A stretch of 7,192 nt of DNA, taken from contig JAITIG010000045.1 of NCBI GenBank assembly GCA_031279575.1, forward strand, positions 1 through 7,192, read 5' to 3'. Below the pieces are notes generated by a model. That model saw nothing but the letters and a program-made list of their open reading frames with translations. It had not been told where the DNA came from and did no database searches. The translations under genes and the position numbers were made by a program. Below, piece by piece: positions 1 to 5,388 of this stretch. This DNA is from Bifidobacteriaceae bacterium. Its GTDB lineage: Bacteria; Actinomycetota; Actinomycetes; Actinomycetales; WQXJ01. Each line of letters begins with the position of its first letter. Positions within the stretch are counted from its first letter, which is position 1.

Positions 1-1
1 C

Positions 2-112
2 TGGCAACCCCGCCTCCGCCAAGACGGCCACTGGGAATTCCAACCCACCGCCCACCTCGACCCCGACCGCAAACCACTCCTCCACAACCGCCACAAAACC
101 CGCGCCCCCTAA
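2..112 (+). CDS. 3' end of an unidentified protein (36 residues visible)
   Basis: Reading from base 2 gives an open frame that stops at TAA 110-112 and ends in ...LLHNRHKTRAP. The visible residues are rich in Trp, His, Arg and Pro, as in a real basic protein tail, and this is the only frame here that looks natural. I do not recognise the family. Basic, His-rich tails of this style occur in HNH-nuclease and mobile-element proteins, but nothing diagnostic such as an HNH core is visible. The gene starts left of the window, so neither length nor domains can be given. The next gene starts about 200 bp downstream, past a repeat tract, so co-transcription is uncertain. Confidence 0.45.
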   Translation, partial: WQPRLRQDGHWEFQPTAHLDPDRKPLLHNRHKTRAP

Positions 113-130
113 CACCCAGGCACCCAACCC

Positions 131-303
131 GCCCGGCCAGGCCAGACGGAATCCGGCGGCCGCCTCCAGCGCGCCAGTAGACCAACTAAGCCCGGCCCGC
201 CGGGCCAGGCGAGCGGAGCTCGGCGGCAACCCCCAGCGCGCCAATAGACCAACAAAGGAGCGCCCAGGCCGCCAGATCAGGCGAGACGGAGCTCGGCGGC
301 CGC
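131..303. repeat. Imperfect tandem repeat tract, about 2.6 units of 67-72 bp
   Basis: Three related units follow one another. Each has a GGCCAGG(C/G)-type start followed by a GGA..TCCGGCGG or GGAGCTCGGCGG block, near 135, 203 and 275. The first two also share AGCGCGCCA(G/A)TAGACCAAC, near 168 and 235. Spacings are about 68 and 72 bp. The tract fills the gap between the partial gene and the regulator gene. It therefore lies where the regulator's promoter should be, although I see no convincing -10/-35 pair in it. No credible protein is encoded here. Confidence 0.6.
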
Positions 304-309
304 CGTATC

Positions 310-945
310 ATGGCAGGCATGAGCCCAAGCAACGCGCCCGCCGCCCAGCCGCCGGAGGAGTTGCACGAGCAGTTGAAGGTCGCCATCGGCGCCCAGGTGC
401 GGGCCATCCGGCAAGCCGGCGGGCTGTCGGTGGCGGCCGCGGCCCAGCGCGTCGGCATCTCCAAAGCGATGCTGTCCAAGATTGAGAACGCCCAGACGTC
501 CTGCTCGCTGGCAACCCTGGCGGCGCTGGCCGACGGGCTCGAGGTGCCCGTCACCGCGCTGTTCAGGGACGTCGCCGTCGAATCCGAGGCTGTCTTTGTG
601 CCCGCCGGGCAGGGCGCCAAGATCATCCGGCGCGGCTCCAAGCAAGGCCACCTTTACGAGCTGCTCGGATCGCTGCGCGGCCCGCACAAGCGGATGGAGG
701 CGGTGCTGGTGACCCTGGACGAGCAGTCGGAGGTCTTCCCCATGTTCCAGCACCTGGGCACCGAGTTGATTTACATGCTGGAGGGCACGGTGGTCTACCA
801 CCATGGCGACGTCGACTACACCATGCGGCCGGGCGACGCCCTCCAACTCGACGGCGAGGCGCCCCACGGGCCGGTCGACCTGGTCCGCCTGCCCTGCCGG
901 TTCCTCTCCGTGACGGCCTACCCCGACTCGGCCCAGACCGCGTGA
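310..945 (+). CDS. XRE-family transcriptional regulator with C-terminal cupin sensor domain
   Basis: This predicted cytoplasmic DNA-binding regulator has 211 residues, the usual size for the HTH-plus-cupin family. Residues about 22-85 form an XRE/Cro-cI helix-turn-helix, with scaffold helix AAAAQRVGIS and recognition helix KAMLSKIEN. Residues about 128-205 form a small cupin barrel, with motif 1 HLGTELIYMLEG (H148, E152, G159) and motif 2 RPGDALQLDGEAPHGP (H186). His and Glu are present at typical metal-ligand positions, although the classic HXH pair is reduced to a single His. Members of this family sense small metabolites such as amino acids, polyamines or sulfur compounds and repress nearby genes; the ligand cannot be read here. 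The start is uncertain: ATG 310 and ATG 319 are both possible and neither has a good Shine-Dalgarno (GGAG at 288-291 is too far). The gene stands alone, with tandem repeats upstream and a 194 bp gap downstream. Confidence 0.9.
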   Translation: MAGMSPSNAPAAQPPEELHEQLKVAIGAQVRAIRQAGGLSVAAAAQRVGISKAMLSKIENAQTSCSLATLAALADGLEVPVTALFRDVAVESEAVFVPAGQGAKIIRRGSKQGHLYELLGSLRGPHKRMEAVLVTLDEQSEVFPMFQHLGTELIYMLEGTVVYHHGDVDYTMRPGDALQLDGEAPHGPVDLVRLPCRFLSVTAYPDSAQTA

Positions 946-1011
946 CGGCCCGGCAGATGGATGAGGCACAGACCCCCGTTTCGCGAGCGCGCGCCACGAT
1001 GACCGCCGGGG

Positions 1012-1117
1012 TATTGCCGCGGGCGGGGGCCAGGCAATAGGCTTTCGCGCGGCTGGGTTGGACCCCGGCCAGGCAAAGCCCGCCGGCGCGAAGCTGGGGG
1101 CTTGGCAGCGTAGCCCC
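1012..1117 (+). promoter_or_regulatory. Candidate structured 5' leader RNA (abutting hairpins)
   Basis: Four helices can be drawn almost back to back in the gap before the secreted hydrolase gene. H1 is TATTGCC (1012-1018) with GGCAATA (1033-1039), 7 perfect pairs. H2 is 1041-1050 with 1086-1094, nine pairs with T1043 bulged. H3 nests inside H2 and starts immediately: GGCTGGG (1051-1057) with CCCGGCC (1064-1070), seven pairs including one G-U, loop TTGGAC. H4 is GGGGCT (1097-1102) with AGCCCC (1112-1117). It ends 7 nt before the AAGGAG ribosome binding site at 1125-1130. The sequence GGCCAGGCAA occurs twice (1028-1037, 1067-1076). There is no T-run, so it does not look like a plain intrinsic terminator of the gene before. 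I do not match it to a named riboswitch. In 70% GC sequence some helices arise by chance, but the tight abutment is notable. Confidence 0.4.
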
Positions 1118-1139
1118 AATTAGTAAGGAGTAACACCCC

Positions 1140-1706
1140 ATGAGACCGACTCGGCCAAGACAACTCGCAACCATGCTGACTGCGGCCCTAACAGTTGGCG
1201 CCCTGGTGGCGCTGGGCTCGCCGGCGGCCGGCGCGCAGGCCGCCACCTCCGGAACCTACCCCACCCGCAAAGGCGTCATCATGGTGGGCACCGACCCATC
1301 CTGGAGCACCTTCGGGCTTGGGATCGGATTTGGCCACGCCGCCATCGTCTACGACGCCGACTACGTGGTCGAGGCCAACTTCGACGGCGTCATCAAAGGC
1401 AAGAACAACTGGTATTCCGCCCGGACCAAGGTGACCGGTTTGGATGTGATCGCCACCACCCCCGCCCAGGAGGCAGCGGCCGCGGACTGGGCGTACACGC
1501 AGATCGGCAAACCCTTCAATTACAACGTCTTCAACACTTCGCTGCGCAGCCGGTATTACTGCGCGCACCTGGTGTGGGCGGCGTTCAAAGACAAGTACGG
1601 GGTCGACTTGAACACCTCGGCCTGGGACATTCTGGGCGCCAAGGCGGTGGCCCCGACTGAGCTGATCTCAACCCCCAAGACCGCCACCATTTACTCGCAG
1701 TCTTGA
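1140..1706 (+). CDS. Secreted YiiX-like cysteine hydrolase (peptidase C92 / permuted NlpC-P60 fold)
   Basis: This is a predicted exported papain-like thiol hydrolase of 188 residues. The N-terminus MRPTRPRQ.. followed by an Ala/Leu-rich stretch (about 10-34) and AGAQA-A is a Sec signal peptide, probably cleaved near residue 34. The mature part has the permuted order of the YiiX/YaeF family: the catalytic-type His comes first in FGHAAIVYD (H66), then Glu in DYVVEAN (E78), then GKPFNYNVF (123-131), and the nucleophile last in RYYCAHLVWAAF (C141). Characterised relatives of this fold hydrolyse amide or ester bonds in peptidoglycan, peptides or lipids; the substrate here is unknown. The start at ATG 1140 is fixed by AAGGAG (1125-1130), 9 nt upstream. 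The gene is the first of a probable operon: the next likely start is 35 bp after its stop and two lipoprotein genes follow. Control may involve the structured leader just upstream. Confidence 0.85.
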   Translation: MRPTRPRQLATMLTAALTVGALVALGSPAAGAQAATSGTYPTRKGVIMVGTDPSWSTFGLGIGFGHAAIVYDADYVVEANFDGVIKGKNNWYSARTKVTGLDVIATTPAQEAAAADWAYTQIGKPFNYNVFNTSLRSRYYCAHLVWAAFKDKYGVDLNTSAWDILGAKAVAPTELISTPKTATIYSQS

Positions 1707-1741
1707 CCGCCGCGCGCGCCCGCGCCCGGGTGGGGCAGTCG

Positions 1742-3160
1742 ATGCCCGATGCCGTCCCCCGCCCGGCGCGGACCCGCCCGGCCCCAGCCCGCCCGGCGCG
1801 CCAACCCCGCCCGCCCGCGGCGGCCCTGGCGTCCCTGGCGTCCCTGGCGTCCCTCCCGCCCAGTCGGCGGCGGTCCTGGTCGCGGGCGCTTGGCGGCCTG
1901 GCGGCGGCGGCGCCGGCGTCCCGCCAATCCAAGCCCCGGCCCGCCTGGCCTCAGGCGCTGGACGTCCTGGCTGGGGCGGCCCATCCGTCCCGCCCGCCCA
2001 GTCGGCGGCGGTCCTGGCCGCGGGCGCTGGCCGGCCTGGCGGCGGCAGCGCTGGCGGGCAGTTTGCTGGCGGCCTGCGACTCCCCGGGCCCGAGCGGCCC
2101 CGGCGGCCCGGGCGGCTCTGCCGGGACCGGGACCTCCGCCGCGCCGGAGCCGGGCGCCTGCCCCGACTCGTTCACGGCCGGGGTGGTGTGGACCAGCACC
2201 GAGGTGCCCTCCAACGCCATCCAGCTATACCAAGGCGACCGTTTGGCGGCCGAGATCCGGGTGCCCGCCCAGGGCTTGGCCGGCGACACCCAAGCCCCCC
2301 TTTACGTGGACGGCCAGGTTGCGCTGTTGTCAACCGGCAACGTCAAATACGACCAGACCAACATCGTTGCGCTGGACCCTAAGACCTGCCGCGTCGAGCT
2401 GACCAAAGTGGACCGGCCGGGCGTGCTAAACCTGGCCGCCAGGGACGGCGGCTACATCACCAACAACATCCTCGACTCGGTCTCCCAGCTGCGCTCGGTC
2501 ACCGCCTCCGGCCAGCCAACCGGCGCCGCCGATTACCCCCAGGCCAGCCTCGATGTGACCGTCGTCCACCAGGGCAAACTCTATTCGCACCTGGTGGACG
2601 ATTCCTCCGGCCAATCCGAAATAGTGGTCTCCGATCCGGTGACTTTGGCGGAAATCAGCCGGCACGGCATCGCCCAGGCGCCTGCCAACGCCACCGCCTG
2701 GTCGATGGCTGTGGCGGCGGGCAAACTGTGGCTCCCTGTCACCATGGACGCCGCCGAGCAGCCGGATTCGCGCTTGGCGGTGGTGGACCTGGCCACCATG
2801 GAGTCGCACCTGGTCGACTTGGGCGCGCCGCTGCCGTTCCAGGTGGTGGCCGCGGGCGGGCTGGTGTACGTGGCGCACACGTTCATGAACCCGGCCTTCG
2901 GCGCGCTGGCGGACTTCCGGCACGTCTCGGTGGTGGACCCGGCGGCGGAGACCGCCACCGGCCACGATCTGCCCGCCGCCGCCAACCACATCGCTGTCAC
3001 GGCCGACCGCCTGATCGCCCTGGGCGAGGACCCCGGCGGCGGCTTTCTGCTGCACTCTTACGCCCTGCCCAGCTTCGAGCCGGTGGACCAGTTCGCGCTC
3101 GCGCCCCCCGCCTGGATGCCAGACGCCTACGCCATAGCCGCCATCCACCCCACCCCATGA
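1742..3160 (+). CDS. Beta-propeller-like surface lipoprotein with duplicated signal region
   Basis: From ATG 1742 the protein has 472 residues. A lipobox GSLLAAC puts the lipidated Cys at residue 112, followed by a Gly/Pro/Ser linker. The remaining roughly 330 residues are mostly beta strands in repeating units (VALDPKTCRVELT, VVDLATMESHLVDLG, VVDPAAETATGHDLP), as in quinoprotein/YVTN-type beta-propellers. Such proteins usually act as outer-face binding or scaffold proteins; no catalytic motif is seen. The 111-residue leader is far longer than a normal lipoprotein signal (15-40 residues). It contains two copies of the Arg-rich/hydrophobic signal module (SRRRSW.RAL.GLAAAA). No ATG, GTG or TTG start lies between 1742 and the lipobox region, so a shorter start is not available. 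GGTGGGG (1729-1735) is a weak ribosome site 6 nt before ATG 1742; GTG 1730 and TTG 1703 are alternatives. It ends in an ATGA overlap with the next ORF. Confidence 0.8.
   Translation: MPDAVPRPARTRPAPARPARQPRPPAAALASLASLASLPPSRRRSWSRALGGLAAAAPASRQSKPRPAWPQALDVLAGAAHPSRPPSRRRSWPRALAGLAAAALAGSLLAACDSPGPSGPGGPGGSAGTGTSAAPEPGACPDSFTAGVVWTSTEVPSNAIQLYQGDRLAAEIRVPAQGLAGDTQAPLYVDGQVALLSTGNVKYDQTNIVALDPKTCRVELTKVDRPGVLNLAARDGGYITNNILDSVSQLRSVTASGQPTGAADYPQASLDVTVVHQGKLYSHLVDDSSGQSEIVVSDPVTLAEISRHGIAQAPANATAWSMAVAAGKLWLPVTMDAAEQPDSRLAVVDLATMESHLVDLGAPLPFQVVAAGGLVYVAHTFMNPAFGALADFRHVSVVDPAAETATGHDLPAAANHIAVTADRLIALGEDPGGGFLLHSYALPSFEPVDQFALAPPAWMPDAYAIAAIHPTP
1824..1854 (+). repeat. 9 bp tandem repeat CCCTGGCGT, 3.4 copies
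   Basis: Three perfect copies at 1824-1832, 1833-1841 and 1842-1850 are followed by a partial CCCT. In the lipoprotein frame they encode LAS three times. Because the unit is 9 bp, slippage changes the leader length in steps of three residues without breaking the frame. Confidence 0.85.
1848..2055 (+). repeat. In-frame 138 bp-spaced direct repeat of the signal-peptide segment
   Basis: About 70 bp at 1848-1917 recurs at 1986-2055 with only a few differences. The core CGCCCAGTCGGCGGCGGTCC is identical at an offset of exactly 138 bp (46 codons). Copy 1 encodes PSRRRSWSRALGGLAAAA and copy 2 encodes PSRRRSWPRALAGLAAAA. Only copy 2 leads into a lipobox. Copy 1 is followed by a Pro/Lys/Arg stretch that breaks the hydrophobic core. 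Confidence 0.8.
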
Positions 3161-3303
3161 CGCCCCCACCCGCTTGCCCGATGCCGCGCCCCGCCTTCGC
3201 GTCCGCCGCCGCCGCGCTGCAGCTCGCCCGGGCCGCCTTTGGGGGTGGCTTGGCAGAGGCGGCCGTCGGCGCCGCCCGCCCGGACCCAGGGGCGCCGCGA
3301 TGA
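3157..3303 (+). CDS. 48-residue overlapping ORF, decayed copy of the downstream signal peptide
   Basis: This ORF starts at ATG 3157, inside the ATGA that ends the beta-propeller lipoprotein gene, and stops at TGA 3301-3303, inside the ATGA that starts the next lipoprotein. It would therefore be coupled on both sides. Its N-terminus, MTPPPACPMPRPAFASAAAA, parallels that of the next protein, MRPPFPRPVPRPAFASAAAA. At DNA level 38 bp are identical at an offset of 143 bp. After that the hydrophobic core is interrupted (LQLARAAFGG) and there is no lipobox Cys, so it is unlikely to work as a signal peptide. It could be a leader ORF that carries ribosomes from one gene to the next, or simply a duplication scar. 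No family is recognised. Whether a stable product is made is doubtful. Confidence 0.35.
   Translation: MTPPPACPMPRPAFASAAAALQLARAAFGGGLAEAAVGAARPDPGAPR
3182..3219 (+). repeat. Perfect 38 bp direct repeat, copy 1 (copy 2 at 3325-3362)
   Basis: All 38 bases from TGCCGCGCCCCGCC to GCCGCGCTG are identical in the two copies, 143 bp apart. The offset equals the distance between the two ATGs (3157 and 3300). The 25 bp from each ATG to the repeat also match at 15 positions, so the duplication appears to have begun at or before the start codon. Confidence 0.9.
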
Positions 3304-4358
3304 GGCCGCCGTTCCCCCGCCCAGTGCCGCGCCCCGCCTTCGCGTCCGCCGCCGCCGCGCTGTTGGCGGCCGGGTTGTGGTTGGCGGGTTGCTCATCTGG
3401 CCCCGCCGGCGAGGTGGACCCGGACCCGGACCCGGCGGCGGCAATCCAGGCCTCGGCCGCGCCCGGGGCGGGCAGCCGGGACCCGGACCAGGCCTCGCTC
3501 ACCACGCCCGCGCCGGTGGATCTGCCTTTTGCGCGGTATTTCGCCATCGCCCGCCAAGCCGAGCAGGCCGCCATCGACCGCTGGTACGCCGAGCGGGCGC
3601 CGGTCTATCAGGAAAACCAGGACAAAACCGCCCGCTGCATGCGGGAACAGGGCTTCGACTGGTTCCCCAGCCCCTTGGTCAAACCCGAACCGGAGGTCCC
3701 AGCCGGGGACACGCTGCCGTTCCCGGCGCTGCCGGCCGAGCGCGCCGAGGCGGCGGCTTACGGCTACGGGCGGTGGGCGGCATCGGGCGGCGAGGAAACG
3801 CCAACGGATGCCGGCGCCAAGCTCAACGCCTACCTCGACGCCTTGGGCGAGGAGGGCATGCGGGCCTTCTACCGGGCCCTGCTGGAAGACCCGGCCTGCG
3901 GCCAGGACCTGGCGGAGGACTTCTACAGCGCCGATGCCGCTACCGCCTGGTACACCGAACCGGTCCAGGCGATGGCGGCGGCCCTGGCCGGCGGCGCGGC
4001 GGCGGGCGGGCTGATGGGCGCCGAGGGCATGGAGCAGCTCAACGCCGAGTGGGGTGATTGCATGGCCAAAGCCGGCGCTTTGGCGGCGGGCCAGTGGCGG
4101 GCCGACCCGGACCGCCCGGGCCCGGCCAACGCCTTCGACGCGGCCGTGGCGGCCGGCGGCTTGGACCCGGCCGAGCTGGCGGGCTTGCCCAGCCAGATCG
4201 GCATCGGCCTGGCGGATTTCGACTGCCGCCGGCAAACCGACTACTTGGGCCGCTTCGCCGCCATCCAACTCCAGTTCGAGACCGCCTGGGTGGCCGGCCA
4301 CCGCGACCTCCTGGACAGCTTCGAAGCCGCCGCCGAATCCCACCGCCACCAACCCTGA
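3300..4358 (+). CDS. Helical lipoprotein with four conserved-style cysteines, function unknown
   Basis: The protein has 352 residues. The signal peptide ends in the lipobox WLAGC (lipidated Cys31), followed by an Asp/Pro/Ala linker. The mature part looks alpha-helical, with four cysteines in spaced motifs: ARCMREQGFDWFP (C113), EDPACGQ (C200), EWGDCMAKAG (C254) and ADFDCRRQTDY (C309). This pattern is seen in secreted actinobacterial proteins of unknown role and could give two disulfides outside the membrane. The start at ATG 3300 is supported by AGGGG (3288-3292), 7 nt upstream, by the lipobox distance, and by the ATGA overlap with the 48-residue ORF. It is the last gene of the operon. Its final 51 codons and 44 bp of downstream sequence lie in a 204 bp repeat that recurs 1190 bp further on. 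I infer a role at the cell envelope together with the hydrolase and the beta-propeller protein; no enzyme motif is visible. Confidence 0.85.
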   Translation: MRPPFPRPVPRPAFASAAAALLAAGLWLAGCSSGPAGEVDPDPDPAAAIQASAAPGAGSRDPDQASLTTPAPVDLPFARYFAIARQAEQAAIDRWYAERAPVYQENQDKTARCMREQGFDWFPSPLVKPEPEVPAGDTLPFPALPAERAEAAAYGYGRWAASGGEETPTDAGAKLNAYLDALGEEGMRAFYRALLEDPACGQDLAEDFYSADAATAWYTEPVQAMAAALAGGAAAGGLMGAEGMEQLNAEWGDCMAKAGALAAGQWRADPDRPGPANAFDAAVAAGGLDPAELAGLPSQIGIGLADFDCRRQTDYLGRFAAIQLQFETAWVAGHRDLLDSFEAAAESHRHQP

Positions 4359-4402
4359 CCCGCCCGGCAGGCAGGCAGGCGGCACGGCGCCGTCGGCGCG
4401 GG
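4199..4402 (+). repeat. 204 bp direct repeat, copy A (in intact lipoprotein gene)
   Basis: Aligned base for base, this segment matches 5389-5592 at an offset of 1190 bp, with four differences (4231/5421, 4349/5539, 4362/5552, 4379/5569), so about 98% identity. It includes the end of the lipoprotein gene, its TGA, a short GGCA run and the palindrome ACGGCGCCGT. Identity stops sharply at 4402. Confidence 0.95.
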
Positions 4403-4406
4403 CGGG

Positions 4407-4425
4407 CGGGCCCGGTCAGGGCCCG
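4407..4425. terminator. Possible terminator hairpin between convergent genes
   Basis: CGGGCCC (4407-4413) and GGGCCCG (4419-4425) form a perfect 7 bp stem with a 5-base loop, GGTCA. It lies between the plus-strand lipoprotein operon and the minus-strand genes, where a two-way terminator is expected. No T-run follows on either strand, so it is only a candidate. Confidence 0.35.
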
Positions 4426-4513
4426 AGCAAGGCCAGGGGGACCACGGCGATGCCGTCGGGGCGCCGGTAGGCGAGCCGCCCGGTGGTCAGCATCACCGCG
4501 GTCAGCACTAAAG
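4416..4513 (-). pseudogene. Remnant of the 3' end of an ATP-binding (DUF4143-type) protein gene
   Basis: Reading the minus strand towards the TGA at 4418-4416 gives a short natural-looking protein tail ending in AYRRPDGIAVVPLALLGP. From memory, this ending resembles the C-terminus of actinobacterial AAA ATPases with a DUF4143 domain. No ATPase body is present: upstream in this frame the DNA is taken over by the toxin gene, which uses another frame. About 32 codons remain, so the rest of the gene has been lost. The family assignment is from pattern memory only. The fragment being a truncated gene end is more secure than its identity. Confidence 0.45.
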
Positions 4514-4516
4514 GTG

Positions 4517-4900
4517 TCAGCGGAAGGTTTTGGCGGCGTCGGTGGCGTTGGGGTGTCCGGTGGACGCCAGCACTATCACGACCAGCCCGGCTACTTTGGG
4601 GTTGCTTGGGTGCGGCTCCTGGACGGCGTACCACAGCCTCCCGCCGCCGGTCACCTTGTACTGCCATTGCGCCAAACGCAGGCCGTCTACCTCGACGCTG
4701 GCCAGGCCGCCACGCAGTTGGTAGCACCGAGCCGCGTCGAATCGGTGGGGATGCCGGGTGAGATAGTCCCAGGCGTCGGCCAACGCGTTGCGGGCCTGGG
4801 CGCGCAGGTCGCCCCAGCCTCTCTCGGCAGCCCTCGAACCGAACGCCAACTCGTACTCAGCGCGCTTCGTGGGGCGGTCGACTGGGCGGTCTTTGGGCAT
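4517..4900 (-). CDS. RelE/ParE-like toxin of a type II toxin-antitoxin pair
   Basis: The protein has 127 residues and looks like a RelE/ParE-fold toxin of the long actinobacterial kind. An N-terminal helical part (about 12-50, ending LTRHPHRFDAARCYQLRG) is followed by the beta-sheet core LAQWQYKVTGGGRLWYAV (77-93), strand VVIVLAS (107-113) and the C-terminal GHPNATDAAK. Proteins of this fold act mainly as ribosome-dependent mRNA nucleases or gyrase poisons; which applies here cannot be read, because the active-site residues are not conserved enough. The ATG at 4900-4898 overlaps the antitoxin stop in an ATGA, so the two are translationally coupled with the antitoxin first, as usual for type II systems. 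There is no frameshift or missing segment, so the toxin may be functional. Just beyond its stop lie a gene remnant and the end of the 204 bp repeat. Confidence 0.75.
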   Translation of the reverse strand: MPKDRPVDRPTKRAEYELAFGSRAAERGWGDLRAQARNALADAWDYLTRHPHRFDAARCYQLRGGLASVEVDGLRLAQWQYKVTGGGRLWYAVQEPHPSNPKVAGLVVIVLASTGHPNATDAAKTFR

Positions 4901-5334
4901 CAGGGGCGCTCCACCGGGGTTGCGCCGGTGGCCTCGACCGGCGCCGGGCCGAGGCCGGCGGCATAGGCCTCAGCCGTGCCGGCCCAGCCCGCCTGGGCCT
5001 GGAGCAAAGCGCCGTAGCGGCCGGTCTCGGCGCTGGCGTAGACCAAGCGCTCGACCTCTTGGGCGTAGTCGCCCAGCTCTGCGGCGCTGAGCAGCGATGT
5101 CCAGGCGAACAAGGACCGCAGCCCCTCCCGCACGTCCCCCCCGTTGCGGGCGGCGGCGCGGCCGATGCGCGAGGCCAACGCCGCGCCATCGCGCAGCGCG
5201 TCCAACTCGTCGCCGCGCACTATGACCAGGTCGGCGTCGCCGCGCCTGGTCAAACGGACCTGCCCCTCCTCGCGGACGCGCTCGATGACGTCCTTGGGGT
5301 GGCGCAGGAACTCCGTGAGAGTAGCTGAAGACAT
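4900..5334 (-). CDS. Phd/YefM-like antitoxin, long form
   Basis: This 144-residue protein is predicted to bind and neutralise the toxin encoded immediately downstream and to repress the shared promoter. Residues 1-45 (ATLTEFLRHPKDVIERV, then QVRLTRRGDADLVIVRGDE) show the Phd/YefM fold: a helix that begins with a (T/S)xxEF-type motif, then a beta hairpin with the typical RRGDADLVI turn. Most Phd proteins have 70-95 residues. This one has a further roughly 95 residues: a helical part with LSAAELGDYAQEVERL (82-97), then an Ala/Gly/Pro-rich tail, probably the toxin-binding part. The start at ATG 5334-5332 has no Shine-Dalgarno and a -10-like element only 7 bp upstream, which suggests a leaderless transcript. 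The coding strand is opposite to the lipoprotein operon. Confidence 0.75.
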   Translation of the reverse strand: MSSATLTEFLRHPKDVIERVREEGQVRLTRRGDADLVIVRGDELDALRDGAALASRIGRAAARNGGDVREGLRSLFAWTSLLSAAELGDYAQEVERLVYASAETGRYGALLQAQAGWAGTAEAYAAGLGPAPVEATGATPVERP

Positions 5335-5341
5335 GCGCCCA

Positions 5342-5363
5342 ACAATATCAGATACTTATCTGA
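5342..5363 (-). promoter_or_regulatory. Promoter/operator of the toxin-antitoxin operon
   Basis: A perfect 16 bp palindrome, TCAGATA-CT-TATCTGA, lies at 5348-5363, just upstream of the antitoxin start on the minus strand. Its AT-rich sequence stands out in this GC-rich DNA. Next to it the minus strand reads TATTGT (5347-5342), which fits a TAnnnT -10 element and places the start of transcription at or next to the ATG. This is a typical site for autorepression by an antitoxin-toxin complex. Function is inferred from position and symmetry. Confidence 0.55.
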
Positions 5364-5388
5364 GCTTCGCGGCGAAAGCGCGCCTCCA

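Noticed and set aside
277..1119. Long open frame on the minus strand opposite the XRE-cupin gene
   Set aside because: It is antisense to a well-supported gene, low in complexity, and matches no protein pattern; such frames are common in GC-rich DNA.
946..1139. Known ydaO (c-di-AMP) or cobalamin riboswitch in the hydrolase leader
   Set aside because: The context made it tempting, but the conserved core sequences of those classes are not visible.
1703..1741. TTG 1703 as the start of the beta-propeller lipoprotein
   Set aside because: It overlaps the upstream stop, lacks a fitting ribosome site, and makes an already overlong leader longer; ATG 1742 is preferred but not proven.
2426..3574. Long minus-strand frame opposite the two lipoprotein genes
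   Set aside because: It mirrors the codon bias of the plus-strand genes, is Arg/His/Gly-rich, and spans two real genes and their junction.
3393..4385. 330-codon minus-strand frame opposite the helical lipoprotein gene
   Set aside because: The plus-strand frame has signal peptide, lipobox and cysteine motifs. The minus frame has none, and its end recurs at 5348-5575 only because of the 204 bp repeat.
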